A stretch of 54,676 nt of DNA from Bryobacterales bacterium (GTDB lineage Bacteria; Acidobacteriota; Terriglobia; Bryobacterales; UBA6623): positions 1 through 54,676 of the forward strand of contig JAJEHF010000179.1 of assembly GCA_022823865.1 (NCBI GenBank), written 5' to 3'. The notes below the pieces were generated by a model. It was not told the DNA's origin, did not search any database, and saw nothing but the letters and a program-made list of their open reading frames with translations. Both the position numbers and the translations under genes were made by a program. Within the stretch, counting starts at the first letter, position 1; each line of letters starts with the position of its first letter. Of this stretch, positions 1-9,511 are shown in pieces.

Positions 1-72
1 GCCGTCGGCACCCCGGCCATCCCTTGGCTCGGCAACCGCGAGATCGTCTTCCAAGGCGCTTCGCGCTCCTAA
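1..72 (+). CDS. C-terminal end of an unidentified protein (partial)
   Basis: Frame 1 is open from the window edge to a TAA at 70-72 and encodes 23 residues ending in IVFQGASRS. The gene begins outside the window. Its orientation matches the receptor downstream, and short ends of this style occur in acidobacterial outer-membrane receptors, but so little is visible that no family can be named. It could also be a chance open frame. Confidence 0.35.
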   Translation, partial: AVGTPAIPWLGNREIVFQGASRS

Positions 73-138
73 TTCCGCTGGCCCGCCATGCACAGTGCCC
101 CCAAACTAGGTGCCTATATCGATAATGAAAATCGGTGA

Positions 139-753
139 TCATCCTGAAGTGACTGAAATTGCTTGGTTCGAGTGGTCCTGACTGACGAGCTCCGCGACGA
201 GGAATGCGGCAAGATCGGCGCGTGGGATCGTCTTGTTGGGGCCGGTATTCGATGCGTTGACACGGCCCGTGGCGGGTTTGTCTGTCAAGACCGCGGCGCG
301 CACGGCTGTCCACTCCAGCCCGCCGGCCGCGAAAATTTCTTCCTCGCGGGCGTGTTCGGCAAGGATCTTCTTCAGCAGCGTGCCGAAGAGCAGCTTTGAA
401 TACCACGGGATCTGCTTCCAGCTCTCGCCCACGCCGGCCGCCGAGATGAAGACGACTCGCCGAATGCCCTGGGCCTGCATCGCCGAGGCGATATTGGCGG
501 CCCCGTGGCTGAGAGTGGTTTGGTCATTGGCGCTGACCGGGCCGAGGCAGACCAGCACGGCATCTTGTGCCTCGATGGCTTTCGATACCGCGTCGGCGTC
601 CAGTACGTCGCCTTGGACTTTCGCCACGGCTTCATCGCCATTGCGCCGCTCGACCGAGCGGCCAAAGACGGTTACGTCATGACCTGCTTCGAGGAGCAGC
701 TTACAAGCCTGCTCTCCGGTCTTGCCAGTGGCTCCAAAGACTGCGACTCGCAA
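139..753 (-). CDS. NAD(P)-binding SDR/NmrA-like oxidoreductase
   Basis: A 204-residue Rossmann protein. It opens with RVAVFGATGKTG, the GxxGxxG dinucleotide-binding loop of atypical short-chain dehydrogenases (NmrA/NAD(P)H-binding family). A typical internal segment VVFISAAGVGES follows, and late in the protein is the segment EWTAVRAAVLTD. Proteins of this size act on unknown small substrates or serve as redox sensors in the cytoplasm. The start is TTG at 751-753, preceded on the minus strand by AGGGTGAGA, a reasonable ribosome site. The gene stands alone, divergent from the receptor at 988. Family assignment is firm; substrate is unknown. Confidence 0.85.
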   Translation of the reverse strand: MRVAVFGATGKTGEQACKLLLEAGHDVTVFGRSVERRNGDEAVAKVQGDVLDADAVSKAIEAQDAVLVCLGPVSANDQTTLSHGAANIASAMQAQGIRRVVFISAAGVGESWKQIPWYSKLLFGTLLKKILAEHAREEEIFAAGGLEWTAVRAAVLTDKPATGRVNASNTGPNKTIPRADLAAFLVAELVSQDHSNQAISVTSG

Positions 754-973
754 GTCTCACCCTATCTCTTCAAGGACGCCCTGGACAATGAGGTCGACCG
801 AAACCCTTTGTGCCGGCCACCGCATGCACTGCTCCCCTGCGGCTCCATCACTTTGGCTGGAGTTGGCACTTGGGCGACGCCGACACGCTGGGTCCGTGCT
901 AAGATTCGGGCGCACGATTCAGACAAATGCCGACATGTGCCGACGCGTGAGATCTGCGGCGGCGCTGTGGGCA

Positions 974-979
974 AGAGGT
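974..979 (+). promoter_or_regulatory. Ribosome binding site of the first TonB receptor
   Basis: AGAGGT lies eight bases before the ATG at 988 and fixes that start. Confidence 0.5.
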
Positions 980-987
980 AAAGTCCG

Positions 988-3900
988 ATGATTCGAAATT
1001 CTCGCCTAGCGATCACGCTGTTGCTCGCTCCGCTGTTCTTGGCCACGGCCTTGTGGGGCCAGGGCGTTGCCGGAAGCGCTGCGGTCGCGGGCACCGTGAC
1101 CGATTCGAGCGGCGCGGTCATTCCGGGAGCCTCGGTAGTCCTCGTCAACGTCGAGCGTGGCTCCGAGCAGGAGGTTTCGACGAACGAATCCGGCAACTAC
1201 GCCTACCCGGACGTCACGCCGGGCGTGTACACCGTCCGCGTCTCGAGCGAAGGCTTCGCCACCCAAGAAGTATCGGATCTGGAGGTTCAAGTCGGCCAGC
1301 GAGCCGCCGTCAACGTTGAGCTGGCCGTCGGCCAGATTTCGGACGTCGTTACCGTGGAGGCCACCGCCGTGCTGTTGGAGACCGAATCCAACGTGATCGG
1401 CACGGTAGTGGATTCTGATCGTGTTACAGAATTGCCCCTCAACGGACGCAACTTCCTCCAATTGGCCCTCCTTGCTGGCGGCACTGCGCCGTCCGAGGGC
1501 CGCGCCTCGTTCGCGGGCCAGATTGGACATCCCGGCCGCTTCGTGGTCATTGGTGGCGTCAAGGCCGCCAACAACAGCTACACCATCAACGGCATCCAAG
1601 TGCGCGGCGCGCGCGGGGGAGAGCTGGCCGTGAACGTGTCGGTGGCCAACGTCGACCAATTCAAGGTCCAGTCGAGCTTCTTCATGCCCGACCAGGGCCC
1701 GAATCCGGCCATGGTCAACGTGAGCACCAAAGGCGGGTCGAATGAGATTCACGGCGAGGCGTTCGAGTTTGTGCGCAATACCGTGCTCGATGCCCGCAGC
1801 TACTTCGCGCGCGAACCGGAGGAGCTGAAGCGCAACCAGTTCGGGTTCGCAGTGGGCGGGCCGATCAAGCAGGACAGGATCTGGTTCCGGACAGGTTACG
1901 AGGGGATGCGGGAGCGCGTGGCGTTCACGCGCGGTGTCTTCACACCCCCGCAGTCGATGTTCGGCGGCGACTTCTCCGCGGATCCGTTCGTCATTCATGA
2001 TCCGAACACCCTTAACGAGGCCGCGGGCACTCGTGATCCGTTCCCGCAGCAGGAAGTCCCGCGCTCGCGCTTCAACTCTGTCTCCGAGAATCTATTGCAG
2101 TACTACCTGCCGGGCTCGGACTTCCACACCCGCCCGAACAATCTCTTCGTCCACCCGCGGAACACGGTCGAGGACGACCAGTTCAACGTGCGCATCGACA
2201 CGCAGCTGACCGAAAAGCAGACTCTGTTCACGCAGTACATCTGGTCCGACAGCTCCGCCGTGCGCCCCGGGGCCTTTCCGCTCAGTGGCGCCTTCTACCC
2301 GAACCAGATGTGGATGTGGATGGCCCAGCACACCTACACGATTTCGCCCAAGCTCGTGAGCACGTTCCGGCTTGGCGTCTCGCGCAACCAGGCCCTGTTT
2401 AGCAACGAGGCGCGCGAGGTGGGCGACATTCTCACCCCGCTTGGCATCACCGGCACGTTCGACACGCGAGGCGTGTTCGCACAGCGCATCCAGGGTTTCG
2501 CAGGCTTCGGTCGTTCTAATGGAGACCTCGGCAACATCGACAACAACTACCAGTTCGATCCGGGGTTCAGCTATATCAGCGGCAACCACCAGTACCGCTT
2601 CGGCGCTACCATCCGGTACCGCAGGACATGGCAGCAAAACGCGAACGCGGGTGCTCACGGCAGCTTGATCTACAACCGGGTCTACACCGCGCAGCTCACG
2701 ACCAACGCCGCAGGGAACTTGGTGCCCGACGGCCGCAACTCGGGCAACGCGTTCGCCGACTACCTGTTGGGAACACCCGACCGCGGCAGCACGCGCGGGC
2801 TGCCGATGCTCCAATATCGCCACACGCAATACAGCCCCTACATCCAAGACACATGGAAGATCAGGCGCAATCTCACGCTGAATTGGGGCGTGACGTGGTT
2901 CAAGGACACGATTCCGAATCCGCGCGGACGGGCGGCCGATTACCCGCACGGGTTTGACGCGGCCACGGGCCTGCTGAAGTTCGCGGTCTTGGGGCAGGTC
3001 GATCCGCGCGTGATCCGGCCTGACAGCGACAACATCGCTCCGCGCTTCGGGCTCGCTTGGCAGGTCGACGACAAGACAGTTGTGCGCCTCGGCGGCGGCA
3101 CGTACTTCTCGGACATGCAGCTGATCGAGCTGCAATTCGCCGCGGTCGGGCCGCCGTTCACCAACAGCGTCGACGCCATCAACACGGGCAAGCTGATGCC
3201 GGAATTCATTCCCGGCGTCAACATCTTCCCGGTCACGCCGCTGCCGCCGATCGATGAGAATTTTGCCAGCAATCTGCCCGCTGGCATCACGCCCTTCACG
3301 CTCCAAGAAGAGGGCAGGACGCCTTACGTGAACCAATGGAACTTCTCGGTCCAGCGCACTCTGGGCGACAACGATCTGTTGGAGCTCACGTATCAGGGCA
3401 ACAGCGGCCACCGCCAGCAGAACCGCTACGACTTCAACCAGTGCATGGTCGGTGCGGACCTGCGCTGTGATCGGGCGACACGGCCGTATCTGCAGTACCG
3501 GGCGATCCTGCAGTCGGACTTCAACGCCAACTCGAACTACAACGCGCTGATCGCGCGCTATCACCACCGCATGTCGCACGGCATCGACCTGCGCGCCGAA
3601 TACACGTTTTCCAAGGCGCTCTACGATGGCTGGGAACTCGGCGGCGCGACCAACAATCAGATCGCCACCAACCGGGCGCTGGACAAGGGGCCGACGTCGT
3701 TCAACGTCAAACACAGGGCGGTGCTGAGCGCCTTTTGGGATCTCCCGTTCGGGCGGGGCAGGGCGCTTGGCTCGTCGATGGCGCGGGCAGCCGACTATGT
3801 CGTGGGCGGCTGGACGCTGACGACCATCGCGACGTTTTCCAATGGCTTGCCGATCTTCATCACGGTACCCAACCGCACGGGCAGCCCGTTCGTCGGGCAC

Positions 3901-4245
3901 CGTCCCAACCGCACTTGCAGTGGCGAGCTGGCAGGCGCGAACCTGCGGCAGGACTTCCAATTCATCGACACGAGCTGCTTCCAGGACACGGAGCGGGGCT
4001 TCTTCGGCAACTCGGCCCGAGCTCCGATCAGCGGACCGGGCCTGAACCAGTTCGATATCGGCATTCAGAAGCACTTCCCGGTGACCGAGGACAAGTATTT
4101 CCAGCTCCGCGTGGAGATGTTCAACGCCTTTAATCACGCGCAGTTCAGAAATCCCAACGGCAGCGTCGCCAACCGCAACTTCGGCTTGGTCAGCGGTGTC
4201 CGCCCGCCCCGCCTGATTCAAATGGGCTTGAAGTTCGTCTTCTAG
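988..4245 (+). CDS. Oar-like TonB-dependent receptor with carboxypeptidase regulatory domain
   Basis: 1085 residues. A signal peptide (about 1-28, ending near LWGQG) precedes a carboxypeptidase-regulatory-like beta-sandwich (about 30-110, with VAGTVTDSSGAVIPGASV). A plug-like region (about 130-245, with VTELPLNGRNFLQLALLAGG and VQSSFFMPDQG) and a long beta-barrel follow, ending in the aromatic LKFVF expected for outer-membrane insertion. Such large receptors are expanded in Solibacter-type Acidobacteria and are thought to import or sense glycans or peptides; the substrate cannot be read from sequence. Start chosen at ATG 988 because of the AGAGGT ahead of it. A strong hairpin follows the stop, so it is probably transcribed separately from the oxidoreductase downstream. 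Confidence 0.9.
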   Translation: MIRNSRLAITLLLAPLFLATALWGQGVAGSAAVAGTVTDSSGAVIPGASVVLVNVERGSEQEVSTNESGNYAYPDVTPGVYTVRVSSEGFATQEVSDLEVQVGQRAAVNVELAVGQISDVVTVEATAVLLETESNVIGTVVDSDRVTELPLNGRNFLQLALLAGGTAPSEGRASFAGQIGHPGRFVVIGGVKAANNSYTINGIQVRGARGGELAVNVSVANVDQFKVQSSFFMPDQGPNPAMVNVSTKGGSNEIHGEAFEFVRNTVLDARSYFAREPEELKRNQFGFAVGGPIKQDRIWFRTGYEGMRERVAFTRGVFTPPQSMFGGDFSADPFVIHDPNTLNEAAGTRDPFPQQEVPRSRFNSVSENLLQYYLPGSDFHTRPNNLFVHPRNTVEDDQFNVRIDTQLTEKQTLFTQYIWSDSSAVRPGAFPLSGAFYPNQMWMWMAQHTYTISPKLVSTFRLGVSRNQALFSNEAREVGDILTPLGITGTFDTRGVFAQRIQGFAGFGRSNGDLGNIDNNYQFDPGFSYISGNHQYRFGATIRYRRTWQQNANAGAHGSLIYNRVYTAQLTTNAAGNLVPDGRNSGNAFADYLLGTPDRGSTRGLPMLQYRHTQYSPYIQDTWKIRRNLTLNWGVTWFKDTIPNPRGRAADYPHGFDAATGLLKFAVLGQVDPRVIRPDSDNIAPRFGLAWQVDDKTVVRLGGGTYFSDMQLIELQFAAVGPPFTNSVDAINTGKLMPEFIPGVNIFPVTPLPPIDENFASNLPAGITPFTLQEEGRTPYVNQWNFSVQRTLGDNDLLELTYQGNSGHRQQNRYDFNQCMVGADLRCDRATRPYLQYRAILQSDFNANSNYNALIARYHHRMSHGIDLRAEYTFSKALYDGWELGGATNNQIATNRALDKGPTSFNVKHRAVLSAFWDLPFGRGRALGSSMARAADYVVGGWTLTTIATFSNGLPIFITVPNRTGSPFVGHRPNRTCSGELAGANLRQDFQFIDTSCFQDTERGFFGNSARAPISGPGLNQFDIGIQKHFPVTEDKYFQLRVEMFNAFNHAQFRNPNGSVANRNFGLVSGVRPPRLIQMGLKFVF

Positions 4246-4250
4246 ACTCG

Positions 4251-4283
4251 CCAAGGCCCGCCCTCCCACACGGCGGGCCTTGG
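4251..4283 (+). terminator. Perfect 12-bp hairpin after the first receptor
   Basis: CCAAGGCCCGCC (4251-4262) pairs perfectly with GGCGGGCCTTGG (4272-4283) across a 9-base loop. It begins five bases after the receptor stop. There is no T-run after it, so it could be a Rho-independent-like terminator of the GC-rich type or an mRNA 3'-end stabiliser. Confidence 0.65.
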
Positions 4284-4353
4284 CTGCATCGGCGCTGAGT
4301 GCTTGTGCGCGGCTGCGCCCCTCGGTACGATGAGTGCGGAAAGGCCGTGGCCC

Positions 4354-5370
4354 ATGATCCGTCGCTCGTTCATCGCCGCCGGGCTGGCCGCGCCGCTGGC
4401 GGCATCGGCCAAGCCGGTGCGCATCGGTTTTCTCGGGGCCAGCCATTCCCACGGGGCCGGCAAGATCCGCGTCGCGGGAGAATCGCCCGATTTCGAGATC
4501 GCTGGGCTGTGGGACGACGACGTCGAGGTTCGGAGGAAGTATGAAGCCCAAGGGCTGGCGATCCGCGAGCCGGACCAGCTCTTGCGAGATCCGTCGATTG
4601 AGGTCGTCGCTGTCGAAGGCCCGGTTGCCGACCATGCCCGGGACGGCCTGCGGGTCGTGCAGGCGGGCAAGCACTTGCACATCGAGAAGCCGCCCGCGCT
4701 GGATGTCGAGTCCCTGCGCACCATCCTCGGCGTGGCTAGGTCCCAGGGCGTGGTGGTGCAGCAGGGATACATGTGGCGATATCATCCCGGCCTCAATCGC
4801 ATGCTTGAAGCCGCGCGGCGCGGGTGGCTGGGCGACATCCACTTGGTCCAAGCGGCGATCCACAAGACGCTCGCGCCCGCTGCCCGGGCCCCCTGGGCCC
4901 AGTTCCGCGGTGGCCAGATGTTCGAACTTGGCCCGCACGTCATCGACCCGCTTGTGCGCCTTCTTGGTCGCCCCAACAGGGTCACGCCCTACCTCAACAA
5001 GCACGGCGAGTTCGACGACACTCTCGCGGACAACACGCTGGCGGTGTTCGAGTATTCCGGGGCTCTCGGAATCGTGACCGGAGCCGCTCTGGCCGCGAAC
5101 GGCAGCCGCTACCGCAGCTTCGAGGTGCACGGCACGAACGGCGTGGCCACGCTGCGCCCGATCGAGGCCCCGCGGTTGGTGTTCGATCTGGCGGAGGCCG
5201 CCGGCCCCTATCCGAAGGGGCCGCACCGCGTCGAGCTGCCCGCCTACCGGCGCTATGTCGGGGACATGGCCGCTCTGGCCCGCGCCGTGCGGGGCGAAGA
5301 GCCGCTGCACGTCTCGTTTGACGAGGACATCGTCGTGCAGGAAGCGCTGATCAAGGCGTCCGGCATGTAA
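4354..5370 (+). CDS. Gfo/Idh/MocA family oxidoreductase, probably exported
   Basis: 338 residues from ATG 4354. The N-terminus MIRRSFIAAGLAAPLAASA resembles an export signal, followed by the Rossmann strand VRIGFLGASHSHGAGK. The EKPPALD motif carries the lysine conserved at the active site of the family, and GPHVIDPLVRLLG fits the C-terminal substrate domain. These enzymes oxidise or epimerise sugars and inositols with NAD(P). The frame is open from TTG 4303 and has another ATG at 4330, but only 4354 has a purine-rich site (GGAAAGG, 4338-4344) at suitable distance. Two bases separate its stop from the open frame of the cytochrome gene, suggesting co-transcription. Substrate unknown; an exported location for an NAD(P) enzyme would be unusual and is inferred. 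Confidence 0.82.
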   Translation: MIRRSFIAAGLAAPLAASAKPVRIGFLGASHSHGAGKIRVAGESPDFEIAGLWDDDVEVRRKYEAQGLAIREPDQLLRDPSIEVVAVEGPVADHARDGLRVVQAGKHLHIEKPPALDVESLRTILGVARSQGVVVQQGYMWRYHPGLNRMLEAARRGWLGDIHLVQAAIHKTLAPAARAPWAQFRGGQMFELGPHVIDPLVRLLGRPNRVTPYLNKHGEFDDTLADNTLAVFEYSGALGIVTGAALAANGSRYRSFEVHGTNGVATLRPIEAPRLVFDLAEAAGPYPKGPHRVELPAYRRYVGDMAALARAVRGEEPLHVSFDEDIVVQEALIKASGM

Positions 5371-5420
5371 GCTTGTGGTCTGAGGGTCGCGATGATCGCG
5401 GCGGTCGGGCGCAGTACCCA

Positions 5421-8003
5421 ATGAGAGCCAGCATGGAGATCCAACGGCCAGCGCGCACTGCCGTGCGGCGCGGCGCGGCGCTCATGCTCGCGCTGCCTCT
5501 CGCGGCGCTCGGGGCCGAGCTGCCGCCGCCGGCGGCTGGCGCGGTCGATTTCAACGCAGACATCCGCCCGCTGTTCGAGGGGCGTTGCACTGCCTGCCAC
5601 GGGCCAGCAAATGCCATGAACGGCCTGCGCTTGGACCGCAAGGCGGATGCGTTGGCCGGCGGCCACTCAGGACCGGCCATCATTCCCGGCAACTCGGCCG
5701 AGAGCCGCCTGATCCACCTCGTGGCGGGATATCGGGTGAAAGTGGTCATGCCTCCGACCGGGGAACCCCTCGGCCGGGCCGAGATCGGCAAGCTGCGCGC
5801 CTGGATCGATCAAGGGGCGCCGTGGCCGGACGGGACCGATGCAGCCGCGGCCGCTTCCTCGCCGGACGAGTCGGGACACTGGGCCTTCCAGCCGATCGTC
5901 CGGCCAGACGCGCCGGCGGGGAGCAACCCAATCGACCACTTCGTGCGCGAGCGCCTGCGGTCGGAGGGATTCGAGCCGGCACCGCGGGCCGACCGGGACA
6001 CACTGTTGACCCGCGTCTCACTGGATCTGACCGGCCTCCCTCCGACTCGCGAGGAGCAGAGCGCATTCAAAGAAGATCCAGGAGAGGAAGCCTACGAGCG
6101 AGTGGTGGGGCGATTGCTGGCCTCGGAGCACTTCGGCGAGAAGCAGGCCATGCACTGGCTGGACCAAGTGCGCTACGCCGACTCGGACGGCTATGCCAAG
6201 GATTATGTCCGCCCGCATGCGTGGCGCTATCGGCGCTGGGTCGTCAACGCGCTCAATGCGGGCATGCGGTTTGACCGCTTCTCGATCGAGCAGATCGCCG
6301 GCGACCTGTTGCCCGGAGCGACCGTTGAGCAGCGCGTCGCCACTGGCTTCCACCGCAACACCCTGCGCAATCGAGAGGGGGGCGTGAACCCTGCCCAGTA
6401 TGCCTTTGAAGAGACCGTGGACCGGGCAAGCACCTTCGGCACGGTCTGGCTCGGCCTAACGGTGGGCTGCGCCCAGTGCCACGACCACAAGTACGATCCC
6501 GTTTCGCAGAGGGAGTTCTACGAACTGTTCGCTTTCTTCGACAACCTCGAGGAAGACCGCATATACGCTCCAGTGCAGGGAGAGCTTGGCCCGTACCTGA
6601 GCACGGTCAACGAGTACCGGCGCAAGCATCAAGCGATCTTGGACGAGTACGACGTACCCGCCCTGCAGGCCGACTGGGAAGCGCGCTGCATCCAAGCCGG
6701 CGAATCCCCGGGCGTGTACTTGGACTACGACCTGGCGTGGCAGGAACTTGGCTTGAACACAGATGGCGGGCAAGAGATCGTGCGTGTGCCGCCGGACAGG
6801 CGGACCTGGCGCCAGGCCAACATGGTGACGTATTACTTCCTGGGTGCCTACAGTCTGGTCGTCGGCGCGGAGAAGAGCAAGGAGCTGGGTTTTCCCGAGG
6901 CGCGTCGCAAGCTCAAGCAGCTGAACCAGGCGTACCCGCAGCGCAGCGAAGCGCGCATCGTCTACGAGAGTCGCGAGCGGCAGCCCACCTTCTTGCGCGT
7001 GCGCGGCAGCTGGGACCGGCACGGCATCAAAGTCAGCCCGGGCACGCCCGGTGTGCTGCCCGAATCGCCGGGGACCGGCGCCGGGCGGCTCGAACTGGCC
7101 CGCTGGCTGTTCGCGGACGACAACCCTCTGACGGCGCGCGTCGCTGTCAATCGGATCTGGCAGGAATATTTCGGGCGGGGCTTGGTGGCGACTTCCGAGG
7201 ATTTCGGAACGCAAGGCGAACGTCCGAGCCACCCGCGACTGCTGGACTGGCTCGCTTCCGAGTTTCGCGGCTCGGGCTGGGATGTTCGGCACGTGCATCG
7301 CCTGATCGTCACTTCGGAAACCTACCAGCAGTCCTCGCGCGGCTCGCAGCAGCTGGTCGAGCGCGACCCCGCCAATGCGCTGCTAGGGCGGCAGGTCAGG
7401 TTGCGCCTGCCCGCCGAACTGATCTGGGACCGCGCCTTGGGCGCCGCCGGGTTGCTGCACCATGACGTGGGTGGCCGGAGCTTCCGCCCGGCCATGCCTC
7501 CGGGCACCACCGGCTTCAAGGCGGGCGGGACGGATTGGGAGCCCAGTTCAGGGTTCGAGCGCTACAAGCGCGGCATGTACATCCAGTTCCAGCGCACGCA
7601 GCCGTTTCCGTTCCTGATGAACTTCGATTCGCCGGAATTCCGCGAGCCTGCCTGCAGCCGCGAGCGATCCAACACTCCCCTGCAGGCGCTCAACCTGCTC
7701 AACGACACGACGTTCGCCGAAGCCTGGCAGTCACTCGCCGTGCGAGTGCTGGCCGACGCCCCGGACCCGTCCTTCGCGGGACGGCTGCGCTATGCCTTCC
7801 GCCTCGCGCTGGGCCGCGCGCCGACCGCCGGCGAGGCGGAGCGTTTCGGCGCATACTTGGAAGAGCGCTCCGCCGGAATGTCTGCACCGGAGAGTTTTCA
7901 GCACCTGCCTGAGGTCGAGGGGCTGGACCAGTCCGCGCTGCTCGCGTGGACCGGTGTTGGCAGAGTCCTGATGAACCTTGACGAATTCGTGACGCGGCCA
8001 TGA
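5421..8003 (+). CDS. PSCyt1-DUF1549-DUF1553 cytochrome c-like protein
   Basis: 860 residues. After a signal-like segment (RRGAALMLALPLAALGAE), a planctomycete-type cytochrome c domain shows CTACH at about 56-60. The DUF1549 (PSCyt2) domain carries the family hallmark CAQCHDHK at about 350, and the C-terminal DUF1553 follows (around TARVAVNRIWQEYFGRGLV onwards). The family is periplasmic or surface-located, multi-domain, and linked by context to glycan degradation, but its biochemistry is not established. The frame is open from TTG 5373; ATG 5421 and 5433 are the plausible starts and neither has a strong ribosome site. Its TGA overlaps the ATG of the DUF1501 gene (ATGA at 8000), so the two are translationally coupled. 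Confidence 0.88.
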   Translation: MRASMEIQRPARTAVRRGAALMLALPLAALGAELPPPAAGAVDFNADIRPLFEGRCTACHGPANAMNGLRLDRKADALAGGHSGPAIIPGNSAESRLIHLVAGYRVKVVMPPTGEPLGRAEIGKLRAWIDQGAPWPDGTDAAAAASSPDESGHWAFQPIVRPDAPAGSNPIDHFVRERLRSEGFEPAPRADRDTLLTRVSLDLTGLPPTREEQSAFKEDPGEEAYERVVGRLLASEHFGEKQAMHWLDQVRYADSDGYAKDYVRPHAWRYRRWVVNALNAGMRFDRFSIEQIAGDLLPGATVEQRVATGFHRNTLRNREGGVNPAQYAFEETVDRASTFGTVWLGLTVGCAQCHDHKYDPVSQREFYELFAFFDNLEEDRIYAPVQGELGPYLSTVNEYRRKHQAILDEYDVPALQADWEARCIQAGESPGVYLDYDLAWQELGLNTDGGQEIVRVPPDRRTWRQANMVTYYFLGAYSLVVGAEKSKELGFPEARRKLKQLNQAYPQRSEARIVYESRERQPTFLRVRGSWDRHGIKVSPGTPGVLPESPGTGAGRLELARWLFADDNPLTARVAVNRIWQEYFGRGLVATSEDFGTQGERPSHPRLLDWLASEFRGSGWDVRHVHRLIVTSETYQQSSRGSQQLVERDPANALLGRQVRLRLPAELIWDRALGAAGLLHHDVGGRSFRPAMPPGTTGFKAGGTDWEPSSGFERYKRGMYIQFQRTQPFPFLMNFDSPEFREPACSRERSNTPLQALNLLNDTTFAEAWQSLAVRVLADAPDPSFAGRLRYAFRLALGRAPTAGEAERFGAYLEERSAGMSAPESFQHLPEVEGLDQSALLAWTGVGRVLMNLDEFVTRP

Positions 8004-9427
8004 ACATACACCCGTTCAACTCGTTCCGATCCCGCCGGGACTTTCTCGACAACACCCTGTATGGACTGGGCTTGGGCGCGCTTTCCCATTTGCTCGGAGT
8101 CGAGGGCCGGACTGCCGAGCACGATGCGCTGGCGCCCCGCAAGCCGCACTTCGCGCCGCGCGCGAAGAACGTGATCTTCCTGTTCCAAGCTGGCGCGCCC
8201 AGCCAGATCGACCTGTTCGACCCCAAGCCGAAGCTGCACGAGTGGAACGGCCAGCCCCTGCCGGAATCGCTGGCCAAGCAGTTGCAGCTGGCGTTCATCC
8301 AGCCCACGGCGAAGGTGCTGGCGAGCCGCAGACAGTTCCAGCCTGCCGGCGAGTCGGGCATCGAGCTCTCCGAGTGGCTGCCGCACACGGCGACCATTGC
8401 GGACGAGATCTGCCTAGTGCGATCGGTGCGTGGCGACTCGGTCAACCACCATCCCGGCCAGGCGCTCTTGATGTCGGGCAGCCCGCTGCCGGGAAGGCCC
8501 ACGGTGGGCTCGTGGGTCACGTACGGGTTGGGCAGCGAGTCCCGCGACCTGCCCGGATTCGTTGTCCTCAAGACCGGCAGCTCGACGCAGGGCAGCACCG
8601 GCAATTGGACAAACGGTTTCCTGCCGTCGAATTACCAAGGCGTGTTGTTGCGCAGCGAGGGCGATCCGATTCTGCATTTGTCCAACCCAGCAGGTATCAC
8701 GCCGGACATGCAGCGAGCTGATCTGGACTTAATCCGAGAAATCAACCGCGAACAGCTCGCGCGCACCGGGGACCAAGAGATCGCAGCACGCATCGCGTCC
8801 TACGAATTGGCGTTCCGCATGCAGGCGTCTGCCCCGAGCCTGATCGACGTGTCGGACGAGCCGGAGCACATGCGCCAAATGTACGGGCTGAATTCCGACG
8901 AGACGCGGGACTACGGCATGACCTGCCTGTTGGCGCGCCGCCTGATCGAGCGCGGCGTGCGGTTCGTTCTGAACCAGCACGCGCAATGGGACCACCATTC
9001 GAACTTGGACAAGGGCTTGAGCCAGAAGTGTCGGGTCACGGACAAGCCCGTGGCAGCGTTGGTGAAGGACCTCAAGCAGCGAGGCCTGTTGGACGAGACG
9101 CTGGTCATCTGGGCCGGGGAGTTCGGGCGCACGTCCTTGGCGGAGTGGCGAAATCCTTCCGACCCGGCCAGCATCGGCCGGGATCACCATGCCGACGGGT
9201 TCAGCGTGTGGATGGCGGGCGGCGGCATCAAGGGCGGCCAGACGATTGGCCGCACGGACGAATTGGGCCTGACAGTGGAAGACAATCCGGTCCATGTCCA
9301 CGACCTGCAGGCGACCGTCCTGCACTGTCTGGGCCTCGACCACGAGCGATTGACGTACCGGCATGCTGGACGCGACTTCCGACTCACTGACGTGGGCGGC
9401 ACCGTGGTCGAGGCGATGCTGGCCTAG
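8000..9427 (+). CDS. DUF1501 family Tat-exported protein
   Basis: 475 residues. The N-terminus holds a twin-arginine motif SRRDFL (about 11-16) and then a hydrophobic stretch. The body has the DUF1501 marks: KNVIFLFQAGAPSQIDLFDPKP, later LARRLIERGVRFV, LLDETLVIWAGEFGR and RDHHADGFSVWMAGGGIKGG. DUF1501 proteins belong to the alkaline-phosphatase/sulfatase-like fold group and are almost always encoded next to DUF1553 cytochromes, as here with a 4-base overlap. Role in the periplasm is unproven; a hydrolase acting on the glycan handled by the partner is a common guess. Confidence 0.88.
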   Translation: MNIHPFNSFRSRRDFLDNTLYGLGLGALSHLLGVEGRTAEHDALAPRKPHFAPRAKNVIFLFQAGAPSQIDLFDPKPKLHEWNGQPLPESLAKQLQLAFIQPTAKVLASRRQFQPAGESGIELSEWLPHTATIADEICLVRSVRGDSVNHHPGQALLMSGSPLPGRPTVGSWVTYGLGSESRDLPGFVVLKTGSSTQGSTGNWTNGFLPSNYQGVLLRSEGDPILHLSNPAGITPDMQRADLDLIREINREQLARTGDQEIAARIASYELAFRMQASAPSLIDVSDEPEHMRQMYGLNSDETRDYGMTCLLARRLIERGVRFVLNQHAQWDHHSNLDKGLSQKCRVTDKPVAALVKDLKQRGLLDETLVIWAGEFGRTSLAEWRNPSDPASIGRDHHADGFSVWMAGGGIKGGQTIGRTDELGLTVEDNPVHVHDLQATVLHCLGLDHERLTYRHAGRDFRLTDVGGTVVEAMLA

Positions 9428-9511
9428 CCTGCCACTAGGCTCATACCGATGGGGCGAAAGGGGCCTTGTGCCCGACCAACGCCCTCGACCGATCGCAGCA
9501 CATTGTGCAGG

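Noticed and set aside
2092-5421. An 1109-codon open frame on the minus strand
   Set aside because: It lies antisense to the first receptor and the oxidoreductase, whose families are clear. GC-rich codon usage leaves long stop-free antisense frames, and the translation has no domain-like pattern.
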